Assembly: GCF_000002515.2 (NCBI RefSeq) | Contig: NC_006039.1 | Span: 1,116,001 to 1,180,000 of the forward strand | DNA from: Kluyveromyces lactis | Taxonomy: Eukaryota; Ascomycota; Saccharomycetes; Saccharomycetales; Saccharomycetaceae | Reading direction: 5' to 3' | Length of the DNA: 64,000 nucleotides | Part shown: one piece after another, positions 50,093-59,543 of the stretch | How positions within the stretch are numbered: the stretch's first letter is position 1 | Layout: every line of letters begins with the position of its first letter | Notes under the pieces: generated by a model | Seen by the model: the letters and a program-made list of their open reading frames with translations, nothing else | Told to the model about the DNA's origin: nothing | The model's database searches: none | Program-made: the position numbers and the translations under genes

Positions 50093-51623
50093 ATCGTGCT
50101 GCAAGTTTTATGCAATCTATAATTCATGTAACTTTTAATATCTTTAATAACTTCGAGATTATTATTCGAGTGAATATCTCCCGTGGTGTTATATGCTAAT
50201 CCAAGTGTTTCCTCTCTCGTTTGTAAGACAACCTGGTCTTTTTATAAATAGTGTATTCTAGGATTCAAATACTGTCGATCAGTAGAGGAATTTCAGTAAC
50301 GTTGTGCCACGGAAAAACCAACCTATTTAGATCTTTATCGAAGCAAATTGGAGTACCTGTTTAGGAAGTTCGCTCTAATTCTTGGCTTATGTGCAAAGCA
50401 AATATGTTACTCTTATATGCCAAAAAGATAATCAAAAAGAAAACAGAAGAAGTAGGCGCTGTACAATGTGAAGCCCTAAAAAGCGTTCTCACCAACACCT
50501 TGTTCCTTTCGCTTTCCAAACCAATTTATAGAAATACAACTATCTTTATATTATCGTGATCTCTGATAACTCATCGCTTAAAAAGCATTTTGCAGGCATT
50601 TTTCAATATGACTACGAGGAGAGGAGATAACTAAAAAAAAGTAGTTTTGCATCAACCTAGTTTCATGAATTACATAAACTAAAAGCCGGTGTTGCTGAAT
50701 GATTGCGCAGCTGATGGTATCATTAATCTCTATGAGCTACCGGTTTCCTAATGCATCCCATGTAGCGTGATGAGAAAAGGGAAGGGCTGGAAGAGCTGAG
50801 CCATTTTGTGACCCATACTTTAATGTGGGATCGGGAATCTGCGACCGTTGTGTTTGCCCACGCTGAAATCTCTAAGAAGGTAGCGTGGGGATCGGAAGAT
50901 AATCAACGCTTATATAAGCTGGAAGAATATTTTCATTCGAGTGGTAGAAAATACGGGTCACGTGTTTCACGTGACCCGAATTTTACATGCAGGTTATATT
51001 CTTGTTTAATTATACTTATGAAGTGCAGCACATACGGTTCAAGGAAGTCATATTCCAGTTGTTGCAGTATTTCAGCAAAACTTGATTTTTCATTTTCTTT
51101 CTTGTTGCTTGTTTTTTTGTTGGGACTATTGGGATGTGGAATCTTTATTATTATTTTTTTAAGGTTTTATAAAGGTTTAGTATCCAGGCTTTATACAAAA
51201 AGAACATGCAGATGAAGACATGATATAGAGACGCATTTTGGTTTTTGCCTTGAAATTACTGTATTTAACAAGGTCTAACACGCTTCAATAAGTGCCTTTG
51301 AATGAAATAATCATATTTTCTGCATTCGGTTAAGGGATAAATTATTATCTTTCCTTTGATCTCTGTTTTCTTCTCCTGGTTTTTTAATTGTGATTATTGA
51401 CTCGGATCGTTTATCAGTGGACAGTTACAGGCGAACTGTTTAAAAGGGTCTTACAAGTCACAACTCAATACACAAACGTTGGAAACCCACCGTATTTAAA
51501 ATATTTGCCGTTTTGTTGCCGTTGAATAGTGTTTTCAAAGATCAGAGAAGATCTGTCTCGATTTATAAGAAACTGCGTAGAAAGAGAACTCTTAAAGCGT
51601 TGAAATCGAAATTAAAGATATCT
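50093..51623. promoter_or_regulatory. Divergent ECM3/APP1 promoter region
   Basis: This 1.53-kb spacer contains the long E-box palindrome at 50954-50978 (separate entry). A TATATAA element lies near 50912. A 130-codon ATG frame (50823-51215) overlaps both and is treated as doubtful (see findings). Confidence 0.6.
50954..50978. promoter_or_regulatory. Perfect 25-bp palindrome of two CACGTG boxes
   Basis: The left arm CGGGTCACGTG (50954-50964) is the exact reverse complement of the right arm CACGTGACCCG (50968-50978), with spacer TTT. Each arm carries a full GTCACGTG E-box. It lies about 650 bp upstream of APP1 and about 860 bp upstream of ECM3. Confidence 0.8.
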
Positions 51624-53333
51624 ATGGACCCGTCTTTAGCTGCTGATGGATCCTCATGGGGTGCTAACGTGCCGTATGGTAGGAGACAGCGAATCTATAA
51701 TATGGTGAAGCACACCAAGGATTCGTACTTCAATGCTGCCAAAAACTCTTTGAAGAACTATTACGGGAATGACATGTCACCTGCAGAGGCAAGGGCTTTA
51801 GAGTTTCAAATGTTCCCACCTAAGCTGCTTTGTTACCCATCATACTCAAGAAAACTATCGGATAGTATCTATGTCACAGAATTAAGAGGGTTGATATATT
51901 CTACCGGTCAACGAAGCAAAAGAAACAGTATTCTTTTGTCTATTTGCAAACAGTTTTTAAGAAACGATCCTCCACCTAACGTTGAACAAAGATTAGAATC
52001 TTTGCAAAACGATTCTAATATCTCGTTGGACAGTTCATCTACGACGTCATCATCCACAAGCTCAGGTCAACTGTCAATGGGAGATGGGGTTGCTCCCTTG
52101 ACACAGGAACAAGTTTTAAGGCAAAGAATAGCGGGGTTCATGAATAAACATCTCCCGAACGTCAACCTTCTAACTACGCTGTATAACGGATCAAATGATA
52201 AGATGGATCAAATAACGGTCTCTGATAACTCTGGTGGGTTTAATATTTTACTCAGTACCGAATTTAAACCAGCTGGTGCAAAAGTTAAATGCTTGGAAAC
52301 CGGGCTAGTCCAAGATTGCCAGATTTTTTATGTCGAAAACAGTGGAGTTGGACTTATTAGTGACATAGATGATACAATAAAACACACAGGTATTGTTGGA
52401 GATAAAAGATCGATCTTTTTGAACGTTTTTGTCAACGGATTTGAACAATGGAAAATTCAAGATATGCCATTATGGTATACGACATTAAAAGATAGCAAAG
52501 CAGTTGATTTCTTTTATGTATCAAATGCCCCTGCTCAGATATACCCAATATTATCGGAATATATTGGTGAAAACTATCCGTTAGGACCCATGTTCCTCAA
52601 ACAGTATTCTGGTAACTTACTCTCAAGTATTATGAAATCCAGTGCACAGAGAAAGCTTGCATCAATATTGAAAATATGCAATGATTTCCCGAACAAAAAG
52701 TTCATTCTGGTAGGTGATTCCGGTGAGCAAGACCTCGAAGCTTACGTATCGGCTGCGAGTCAATTTCCAAAACAGATTATTGGAATATACATCAGATGTT
52801 GCAAGAATTCAATGAGTGATGAATCTGAAAATGACGTAAGAGTTATGAAAGCTTTAAATGATCATATTAAAAAGTTTTATTTAGACCAGATAAAGGAAGA
52901 AGATGATATCCCCGATTTAATCCAATTTGACTCAGATTCAGATTCAGATGTTGCCCCAGCTAAAACGGATAAAAAACAGCCTGTCAAAAAAAAGCCTCCA
53001 CAGGTTCTAAAAAAGAAGCCAGTTTTGAGTGATGCTCTTCAGCGTGAAATTTCTGAATCTAAATCGTCTGGCACACAACCACCTTTACCTCCTAGAAAAC
53101 CAACAAGACTAAAGATGCGCAGTATGGACAACGCTGTATATTCAATTCCATCCTCGCAGAATGATTATGGAACATATTCTGAGTTCTTTGATAAAAAGGC
53201 TGAAAGTTGGAATGAAAGAGTTAAAGTTGCTGTAAAAAAGTTAAAAGAAAACGACGTTAAAGCTAGCTTCATGTTTTTCAATGATCCCATTTTGTGCTTG
53301 GAAGATAGCATAAATAAAATTGATTCATTATGA
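51624..53333 (+). CDS. APP1: Actin-patch phosphatidate phosphatase App1
   Basis: App1 is a Mg-dependent phosphatidic acid phosphatase found at cortical actin patches. From the first ATG at 51624 the product is 569 aa (S. cerevisiae 587). The HAD-like catalytic motif DIDDTIKHTG lies at about 249-258 (DXDXT type), and later blocks are FFYVSNAPAQIYPIL, FLKQYSGNLLSSIM and KKFILVGDSGEQDLEAY. The tail has Pro-rich PPLPPRKPTR, an SH3-ligand type consistent with actin-patch partners, and ends with the conserved SQNDYGTYSEF and MFFNDPILCLEDSI. The frame is open 111 bases further upstream without an ATG. It fits YNL094W. Confidence 0.95.
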   Translation: MDPSLAADGSSWGANVPYGRRQRIYNMVKHTKDSYFNAAKNSLKNYYGNDMSPAEARALEFQMFPPKLLCYPSYSRKLSDSIYVTELRGLIYSTGQRSKRNSILLSICKQFLRNDPPPNVEQRLESLQNDSNISLDSSSTTSSSTSSGQLSMGDGVAPLTQEQVLRQRIAGFMNKHLPNVNLLTTLYNGSNDKMDQITVSDNSGGFNILLSTEFKPAGAKVKCLETGLVQDCQIFYVENSGVGLISDIDDTIKHTGIVGDKRSIFLNVFVNGFEQWKIQDMPLWYTTLKDSKAVDFFYVSNAPAQIYPILSEYIGENYPLGPMFLKQYSGNLLSSIMKSSAQRKLASILKICNDFPNKKFILVGDSGEQDLEAYVSAASQFPKQIIGIYIRCCKNSMSDESENDVRVMKALNDHIKKFYLDQIKEEDDIPDLIQFDSDSDSDVAPAKTDKKQPVKKKPPQVLKKKPVLSDALQREISESKSSGTQPPLPPRKPTRLKMRSMDNAVYSIPSSQNDYGTYSEFFDKKAESWNERVKVAVKKLKENDVKASFMFFNDPILCLEDSINKIDSL

Positions 53334-53502
53334 TAGGAAACTGGAAAATGATAAGTTAGAACATATATATTTCTCTTTGCAAATTGAGTATTAACTATAT
53401 TTAATGACAAAATATTTATGTATGAATGACAAAGAGAATTTTTGAAATGAAGACAACCAACCATTGAAATATACAGCGTGTATGCAAGTGCTGTCCTTTT
53501 TC

Positions 53503-54546
53503 TCAGGCAGTAAGTGTAGTGCTTTGTTTAGATGGGCCATCTCTGCTAGGCAGTTCAAAAGTAGGATTACTACCATCACCATAATCTTTGATTCCACTAG
53601 ATCCATTACTATCTTCATCTCTTAATGCTTTTGTGAACTCGGTCAAATCCCACGCTGAACCGTTCGTGGAATCAGTTTCATCGACGAGATCAAATCTCTT
53701 GTCTTCTGTATATTTCTTCAGCACGACTTCACGTCCACTAGGTTTTTTCTTCAAGTTATTCTCTTTTTCTAGATTGAGCCTTTCAATTCTGTGGTTCTTC
53801 TTCCATTCAGCAAAGTTGTCCATTGTAATTGGTGTCAAATTTCTCTTATCCAAGCGTTCCCTTTCGGTTTCGATGAATTCTTCCAAAGTGATCTTTGGCT
53901 TCTTCTCAAAGGCCTCCATTTCTAACCTCTTCTGTTCTTTAGTCTTTAATACGAATCCTTCCGGTAAGGAGTGCTTGTACATACATTTATCACCGCCGTT
54001 AGGACAAATCCAAAACCACCCGTACTTACCGTTTTCGACAGCTTCGATGAAATATTTACAAACCTTTTCAGTGGTTGTTCTAGGATTACCATGCTTGGAC
54101 AAAATCACACTTCTCAACTTAGCTTCATCCCAATTGTCCATAGTATCTTCTTCCTTTTCACTTCTTGTGTCCTGATACAAATCTCTCTTCTCCACTCTAC
54201 GTCCGACATTCATATCATGCGAGAACTTACAGCGTGCACCTTTGTTACAATTACCAATCTTGAATAACGCACAGAGCACAGTTTTAGGATCCACACCAGC
54301 TTTCACCTTCTGGTCCAGTACCGGATTGAATAAAGCTCTTCTTTCTGCCTCTGCAGCCTCTCTCATCTTCTTTTCTTCCAACTTCTTCCGTTTCATTTCT
54401 TCCTTTGCAGGATCCTGCTGTGATTGAACTTGCTTGATGAATTTTTGCACCTTGGTGGATTTATTCTTGTTCTTCATACCGAACGTTTTGTCAACATTGT
54501 CCTTCTTCTTAGCAGGCTGTTGCTGCTGCTTCTTCTTTGGTGGCAT
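53503..54546 (-). CDS. TMA46: Translation-associated CCCH zinc-finger protein Tma46
   Basis: Tma46 (DFRP1/ZC3H15 family) binds ribosomes and the GTPase Rbg1. The 347-aa product (S. cerevisiae 345) begins [15 protein letters not shown] and [16 protein letters not shown], the family signature. Two CCCH fingers follow: [19 protein letters not shown] (Cx7Cx5Cx3H, about 87-105) and a longer [19 protein letters not shown] with GGDKCMYKH (about 163-195). The DFRP-type core with [11 protein letters not shown] completes the match. It converges with APP1 over 169 bp and diverges from PTC5. It fits YOR091W. Confidence 0.95.
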   Translation of the reverse strand: MPPKKKQQQQPAKKKDNVDKTFGMKNKNKSTKVQKFIKQVQSQQDPAKEEMKRKKLEEKKMREAAEAERRALFNPVLDQKVKAGVDPKTVLCALFKIGNCNKGARCKFSHDMNVGRRVEKRDLYQDTRSEKEEDTMDNWDEAKLRSVILSKHGNPRTTTEKVCKYFIEAVENGKYGWFWICPNGGDKCMYKHSLPEGFVLKTKEQKRLEMEAFEKKPKITLEEFIETERERLDKRNLTPITMDNFAEWKKNHRIERLNLEKENNLKKKPSGREVVLKKYTEDKRFDLVDETDSTNGSAWDLTEFTKALRDEDSNGSSGIKDYGDGSNPTFELPSRDGPSKQSTTLTA

Positions 54547-55271
54547 CTTTCACTAAGTTGTATTCAGTTTTTAGAGATCTTTGACAAGGTTCTAAGTGGG
54601 TGTACTTTGTCCCTGTTTTCAGATTAAGCCGAAACAAATATAGGACCTTCAATTCGTAATATATCCGGCGTTGGGAAGAGGACGATTCCTAAGCATCTTC
54701 ATGCTCATCTCTTATTTGATCTTATTGCATTTCAATGCCAAAAATTTTCCAAATCACTTCAGACGGATGTGACACCTTTAATCATAATCACGTGATCTAT
54801 AAAAGGCAAGAGCTTCCCTTCAGATTGCAGCATATGACACAGTCGAAATAATGCCACCACCTTATAATTAGTGATTTTATTCTATCATTTGTTGCATTAA
54901 TGGAAGTTTTTAATTCATTTCTGTGTGAGGTGCCATGTTTTAAAAATTTCAATATATTAACAATGGTTGCATCGGCGCATTCATAGTGAACAATAGTAGT
55001 TACCTTTCCGGCAGTCTTCAGCATTGTCAAAAAATTGTAGAAAATACTAAGGCTCGCCATTGATAACGTCGAATACTCTTCTTCTTTTATCCAACGACAG
55101 TTTTATGGAAATTAACAGAAATCTCATATTTGTATGGATTTCACAGTTTAAGAAATATATAATTTGGTTTGTGAATCAAACAAGGAGAAACACGAAATTG
55201 AAAGACGAGCCACTACAGGTGTGCGGAGCATTGAGTTTCAAATATTCCAACTGTGAACATAACTTAGATTC
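54547..55271. promoter_or_regulatory. Divergent TMA46/PTC5 promoter region
   Basis: The TMA46 side carries a PAC-like CTCATCTC (54704-54711, GATGAG on the minus strand) and an RRPE-type AAAAATTTT (54740-54748). These are the motif pair of yeast ribosome-biogenesis and growth genes. A CACGTG (ATCACGTGAT) is at 54789-54794. An open frame on the minus strand, 54797-55060, is not supported. Confidence 0.65.
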
Positions 55272-56918
55272 ATGCCACCACCGTCATTATTGCAGTCCCG
55301 GGCTGCTAGAACTCTCTCAAGGTGCCTTTCTAAGAAAGATCTTTCGAAAATGCTTTTTTTAAGCCAGCGTCGACAGCTCTCAACCTCTAACCAAAAGAGA
55401 AAATCAGGCCTTCTCAGATCCAATGAATGGAAATATGCTGTCATAGGAGGTGCATTAGTACTGGGGTACTCTTATTTAACCAACTACGTCAGTTCTGATA
55501 CGATAAATGGTATCAAGCATTACTCTTCTGGAGATGGTTTCAAGACTGGGAAATCTGATCCCAGTTCGAACACAAATTCGAACACAAACACAATCTCTTT
55601 GTTGAACGACCGTCAAGTAGAAAGTATCTTACACAAATCAGAAGAATCATATTTTGTTAATAGGGGAAAAGGTATTCTTCGTTATGATGTTTCTCAACTT
55701 CCTTCCAATGCTCCAATCGAAGATAACAGAGTTGAGCAGATTATCACCGTACCAACCGAATCATCCGAAAGCCTAGAAGATTTGTACTTTTTTGGAATTT
55801 TTGATGGACATGGAGGTCCATACACGTCTGCAAAATTATCTCAGGATTTAGTGCCCTACGTGGCCCACCAATTGGGGCAAATTTACGGTAAAGGGGTAGG
55901 TTTCCTAACCTCTGAATCGATCGATGAGGCCATTATGCGAGGGTTCCTTCAATTGGATAACGATATCGTGTATGGCAGCCTCGGAAAATTATTCGAAGAA
56001 CCTACTAAGGAGAACTTAATCGAATCATTACCTGCTGTGTCTGGTGCTTGCAGTCTTTTGTCAATGTACGATTCAAATAACTGCACGTTGAAGGTAGCAG
56101 TAACCGGAGATTCACGTGCTATTTTGGTAAAACAGTCTGACGATGGTGCTTGGACTGTAAAATCCTTAAGTACCGATCAGACTGGTGATAATGTACAAGA
56201 GGTCGAGAGAATCCAGAAGGAGCACCCTGATGAACCAAACTGTGTACGTCAGGGTAGAATACTAGGATCTCTCCAACCTTCAAGGGCTTTTGGTGACTAC
56301 AGGTACAAAGTGAAAGAGATAAATGGGAAAACCGTTTATGATCTACCTGACCATTTGAAGATATATTTCAGGAGGGAACCTAAAGATTTCTTGACACCTC
56401 CTTACGTAACAGCAAAGCCGGAAATAACCACAACAAACGTGGACCCTAAAACTAAATTCATGGTTTTAGGATCTGATGGTCTTTTCGAGTTGTTGAGTAA
56501 TGACGAAATCGCAGGTCTCGTTGTGAAATGGATGGAATCACATCCTATCAAAAAGAATTTCAAAATGTTGAAGGAACAATCTCCACAAGGTAAATTACCA
56601 AAGCTAGAAGACATCTCCCCAGACAAAGAAGCACAAAGGCCTGCTTTTAGGTACCAAAGCTCCAAAAAACCTGACTCTAAGAGCGAATATCTCATGCAAG
56701 ACGAAAACGTAGCAACTCATCTAATCAGAAACGCTCTCAGTGGAGGCGGTAACAAAGAATACGTTTCTACATTGGTCAGTATACCTCCAACGAAGAGTAG
56801 ACGTTACAGAGACGACTTGACTGTCACCGTTGTCTTTTTCGGTGAAGAAACTGAGGGCATTGATGGTAAATTAGAACTCAACCACAAAGCCACCAAACCA
56901 GAAGAATCTAAACTCTGA
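55272..56918 (+). CDS. PTC5: Mitochondrial PP2C phosphatase Ptc5
   Basis: Ptc5 dephosphorylates and activates the pyruvate dehydrogenase E1-alpha subunit in mitochondria. The 548-aa product (S. cerevisiae 572) starts with a basic presequence (SLLQSRAARTLSRCLSKK, FLSQRRQLSTSNQKRK). A membrane segment at about 55-72 (WKYAVIGGALVLGYSYLTNY) follows. The PP2C domain has the metal-binding motifs FFGIFDGHGGPYTS (about 178), VAVTGDSRAILV, FMVLGSDGLFELLS and DDLTVTVVFF. The start at 55272 gives the presequence directly. It is flanked by TMA46 and VPS21, as YOR090C is. Confidence 0.95.
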   Translation: MPPPSLLQSRAARTLSRCLSKKDLSKMLFLSQRRQLSTSNQKRKSGLLRSNEWKYAVIGGALVLGYSYLTNYVSSDTINGIKHYSSGDGFKTGKSDPSSNTNSNTNTISLLNDRQVESILHKSEESYFVNRGKGILRYDVSQLPSNAPIEDNRVEQIITVPTESSESLEDLYFFGIFDGHGGPYTSAKLSQDLVPYVAHQLGQIYGKGVGFLTSESIDEAIMRGFLQLDNDIVYGSLGKLFEEPTKENLIESLPAVSGACSLLSMYDSNNCTLKVAVTGDSRAILVKQSDDGAWTVKSLSTDQTGDNVQEVERIQKEHPDEPNCVRQGRILGSLQPSRAFGDYRYKVKEINGKTVYDLPDHLKIYFRREPKDFLTPPYVTAKPEITTTNVDPKTKFMVLGSDGLFELLSNDEIAGLVVKWMESHPIKKNFKMLKEQSPQGKLPKLEDISPDKEAQRPAFRYQSSKKPDSKSEYLMQDENVATHLIRNALSGGGNKEYVSTLVSIPPTKSRRYRDDLTVTVVFFGEETEGIDGKLELNHKATKPEESKL

Positions 56919-57328
56919 ACCCGCAGTCTTAGCATAAAAGTGTTGTTATTTAGTTAAATAACCGTTTTTGACACTTATATAAACACACTGATTCGAAGGA
57001 AGGTTCACCAAGCACGTGACCTACTATCAACATTCAAAAGCCTTGTTTTCGTTATGGGAAAAGATACTAAAACTAAATAAAACTAAAAAAAGGATGAACG
57101 ATGCTCCCTACTTTTATTGAAACGTAACGTTTACAACCGGAGTAGCAGATTGCTCTATCGGTAACAAGAGTGTACGAATTAGTTTTTGAGATTGTAGACA
57201 GACACATTTTCTTCTAAACAATCTCTCGAGCATACAGTCATCATATTAACCAACTTTCGAAGAAGAAATCTTGATTTACCTGGTCGTCATTGATATTAAG
57301 GTCATTTTCAGTTGTAAGGTACTAGGAA
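56919..57328. promoter_or_regulatory. PTC5 3' end and VPS21 promoter
   Basis: This 410-bp spacer has a CACGTG (GCACGTGACC) at 57013-57018, about 310 bp upstream of VPS21. Nothing else is recognised. Confidence 0.5.
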
Positions 57329-57955
57329 ATGAATTCAAACGTTACGTCTATCAAGTTGGTACTCCTAGGAGAAGCTGCGGTGGGGAAATCTTCCATTGTT
57401 TTGCGCTTTGTGTCCAATGATTTTGCTGAGAATAAAGAACCCACTATTGGAGCAGCCTTTCTAACACAGCGAGTAAATATGGCTGACCACACAATAAAGT
57501 TTGAAATCTGGGATACTGCTGGTCAGGAAAGATTTGCATCGTTGGCCCCAATGTATTATAGAAATGCTCAAGCAGCTTTAGTGGTTTATGATGTAACAAA
57601 GCCGCAGTCATTTATCAAGGCTCGCCACTGGGTAAAAGAATTACACGAACAAGCGAGCAAAGGGATTGTAATCGCATTGGTTGGAAATAAGATGGATTTG
57701 TTGGAATCTGAAGAGGATAGGAAAGTAGCCAAAGAAGAGGCTGAAAAATTGTCACAGGAAGAGAACCTTTTATTCTTCGAGACTAGCGCTAAGACTGGTG
57801 ATAACGTCAACGAAGTGTTCTTGGCCATTGGAGAGAAAATACCCTTAAAGAAGTCGGATGGGTCCAATACCGATGGGTTACGTGGAACAGAAGATGGAAG
57901 GATCGACTTGAACAAACCCGATGATACCTCGAATCCCAACTCATGTGGTTGTTAA
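57329..57955 (+). CDS. VPS21: Rab5-like GTPase Vps21
   Basis: Vps21/Ypt53 are the yeast Rab5 proteins that drive endosome tethering through CORVET. The 208-aa product has [15 protein letters not shown] (P-loop), [11 protein letters not shown] (switch I), [20 protein letters not shown] (switch II), NKMDL and ETSAK boxes. Its tail ends in CGC for double geranylgeranylation. In S. cerevisiae VPS21 (YOR089C) and YPT53 (YNL093W) are duplicates; this single gene stands at the ancestral locus between PTC5 and the YNL092W homologue. No intron signals were seen. Confidence 0.95.
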   Translation: MNSNVTSIKLVLLGEAAVGKSSIVLRFVSNDFAENKEPTIGAAFLTQRVNMADHTIKFEIWDTAGQERFASLAPMYYRNAQAALVVYDVTKPQSFIKARHWVKELHEQASKGIVIALVGNKMDLLESEEDRKVAKEEAEKLSQEENLLFFETSAKTGDNVNEVFLAIGEKIPLKKSDGSNTDGLRGTEDGRIDLNKPDDTSNPNSCGC

Positions 57956-58324
57956 TACTCACGACCCTATCCTCTTTTTAGGGGAAATGGCCTAACGAAA
58001 TGATTCATATTAACAATCGATGAAATTAATTTTAACCAGAGGAAAGGAGCCAATAGAACAAGATATCTACCGTGCCTATAATATTCCAATATCATCATAG
58101 TAGAAGTTTAAGATAACCAGTAATACATAAATCAGTTAGATTTACATTTTTTGTACCTACATTTTATTTCTATATATATTGGCGTAGTGAATTTTTCGGA
58201 TCCCCGTATTGATCGATTATTCATGAATTCAATCATAGAGAACTCTATTCAGGTAATGAGATGTATGAATGATGATACATGCGTGATGAAACTCTAAAGG
58301 ATTCAACCTGGGTTTTAAATTGTC
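57956..58324. promoter_or_regulatory. VPS21 3' end and promoter of the YNL092W homologue
   Basis: This 369-bp AT-rich spacer has a TATATATAT stretch near 58172. No specific site was recognised. Confidence 0.45.
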
Positions 58325-59512
58325 ATGGATGGCCAAGATGAGGAGAATGATGTGCTATTATTGGAGCGTACTGCTAGCTCGTTTTTTCGTTACAAGGAAT
58401 TTGCGTTAGAAGAGTTCTGGCGACCCAGAATACTTAGGTGGGAATCACTGTCCGAGCATCAGAAACAAATGATACCATGGTATAACTCATATCTTGAGGA
58501 TGTACATGATGCGATCGAAACAAACTCCATTTTTTACATGAATCTGTTGGAACGTTCTGTGAAATTGTGGGGATTAAATAGTGATCCAAACTTATGGGCT
58601 CAACCCAGCGGCACAGATATGAGAAAAACAATCTCAATGCTTAATCAGATAGCAAGAGAATGGTCAACGCATTGTGAAGAGGAAAGGGATCAATTTTTAC
58701 TGTTGCTAACAGAATTTTTAGAAGAAAAGTTTCCAAGCGACCGTAATACAATCAAAATATTAATTCCTGGCGCAGGCTTGGGTCGTCTAGCTGTAGAGAT
58801 GGTCCGGTTGGGTTTTAATACTGAGGCCAATGAAGTCTCATACCATATGCTAATGAATAGCCAGTTTATCATGGATGGAGGTCTTCAAAAGGAACAGATC
58901 GCTCTTTTTCCATTTGTGCATTCATTTTCTCATCACATTAATAGGGCAGAGCAGCTACGGCAAGTAAACATTCCAGATATGAATATAGTCGAGGAAGTTG
59001 GGGGCAATGGACTTCTTTCCATGGTAGCAGGATCCTTTCCGGATCTGTATGGACCAAATGTCAATATTAAACAATCAGAATCCTATTCCAATTCGGCATA
59101 TATCAGGGAAGTTAGGGCAGCAAATAGAGGTAGTAAGCACGTCGTCATCACCAATTTCTTCATTGATACATGCTCTAATATCTTAGATTATTTGGAAACA
59201 ATTACTCATGTTTTGAAAGTTGATGGTTACTGGATTAATTTTGGACCCTTCATGTATCATTTTGAACAAGATCATCAAACTGAGATGACTGCCGATTTTG
59301 ATGCATATACGGGGGAATTATCGAACATATTAGATACCCCCTTAAGGGGAATAGAATTGAGTCATGAAGATATTCTTGAAGTGGCAACTACTCACTTTCC
59401 GTTCAAATTATTGAAACAACAAACCAATATTTCGTCCAGTTACGGCACTAATAAGCTAGATATATCAATGTTAGGTTACCAATGTTCATTTTGGGTTCTA
59501 CAGAAAACATAA
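58325..59512 (+). CDS. Carnosine N-methyltransferase-like protein (N2227 family)
   Basis: YNL092W of S. cerevisiae (400 aa) is a SAM-dependent methyltransferase of the carnosine N-methyltransferase (CARNMT1) family; its yeast substrate is uncertain to me. The 395-aa product has the family N-terminal helix region (FFRYKEFALEEFWRPRILRW). The SAM-binding loop is ILIPGAGLGRLAVEMVRLGF (about 142-161) with NEVSYHML next. Later blocks are VVITNFFIDTCSNILDYLET and GYWINFGPFMYHF, as in CARNMT1. It converges with YVC1 over only 31 bp. Confidence 0.9.
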   Translation: MDGQDEENDVLLLERTASSFFRYKEFALEEFWRPRILRWESLSEHQKQMIPWYNSYLEDVHDAIETNSIFYMNLLERSVKLWGLNSDPNLWAQPSGTDMRKTISMLNQIAREWSTHCEEERDQFLLLLTEFLEEKFPSDRNTIKILIPGAGLGRLAVEMVRLGFNTEANEVSYHMLMNSQFIMDGGLQKEQIALFPFVHSFSHHINRAEQLRQVNIPDMNIVEEVGGNGLLSMVAGSFPDLYGPNVNIKQSESYSNSAYIREVRAANRGSKHVVITNFFIDTCSNILDYLETITHVLKVDGYWINFGPFMYHFEQDHQTEMTADFDAYTGELSNILDTPLRGIELSHEDILEVATTHFPFKLLKQQTNISSSYGTNKLDISMLGYQCSFWVLQKT

Positions 59513-59543
59513 ACATTTATTGATTTTATACAATCTGGAGTAC

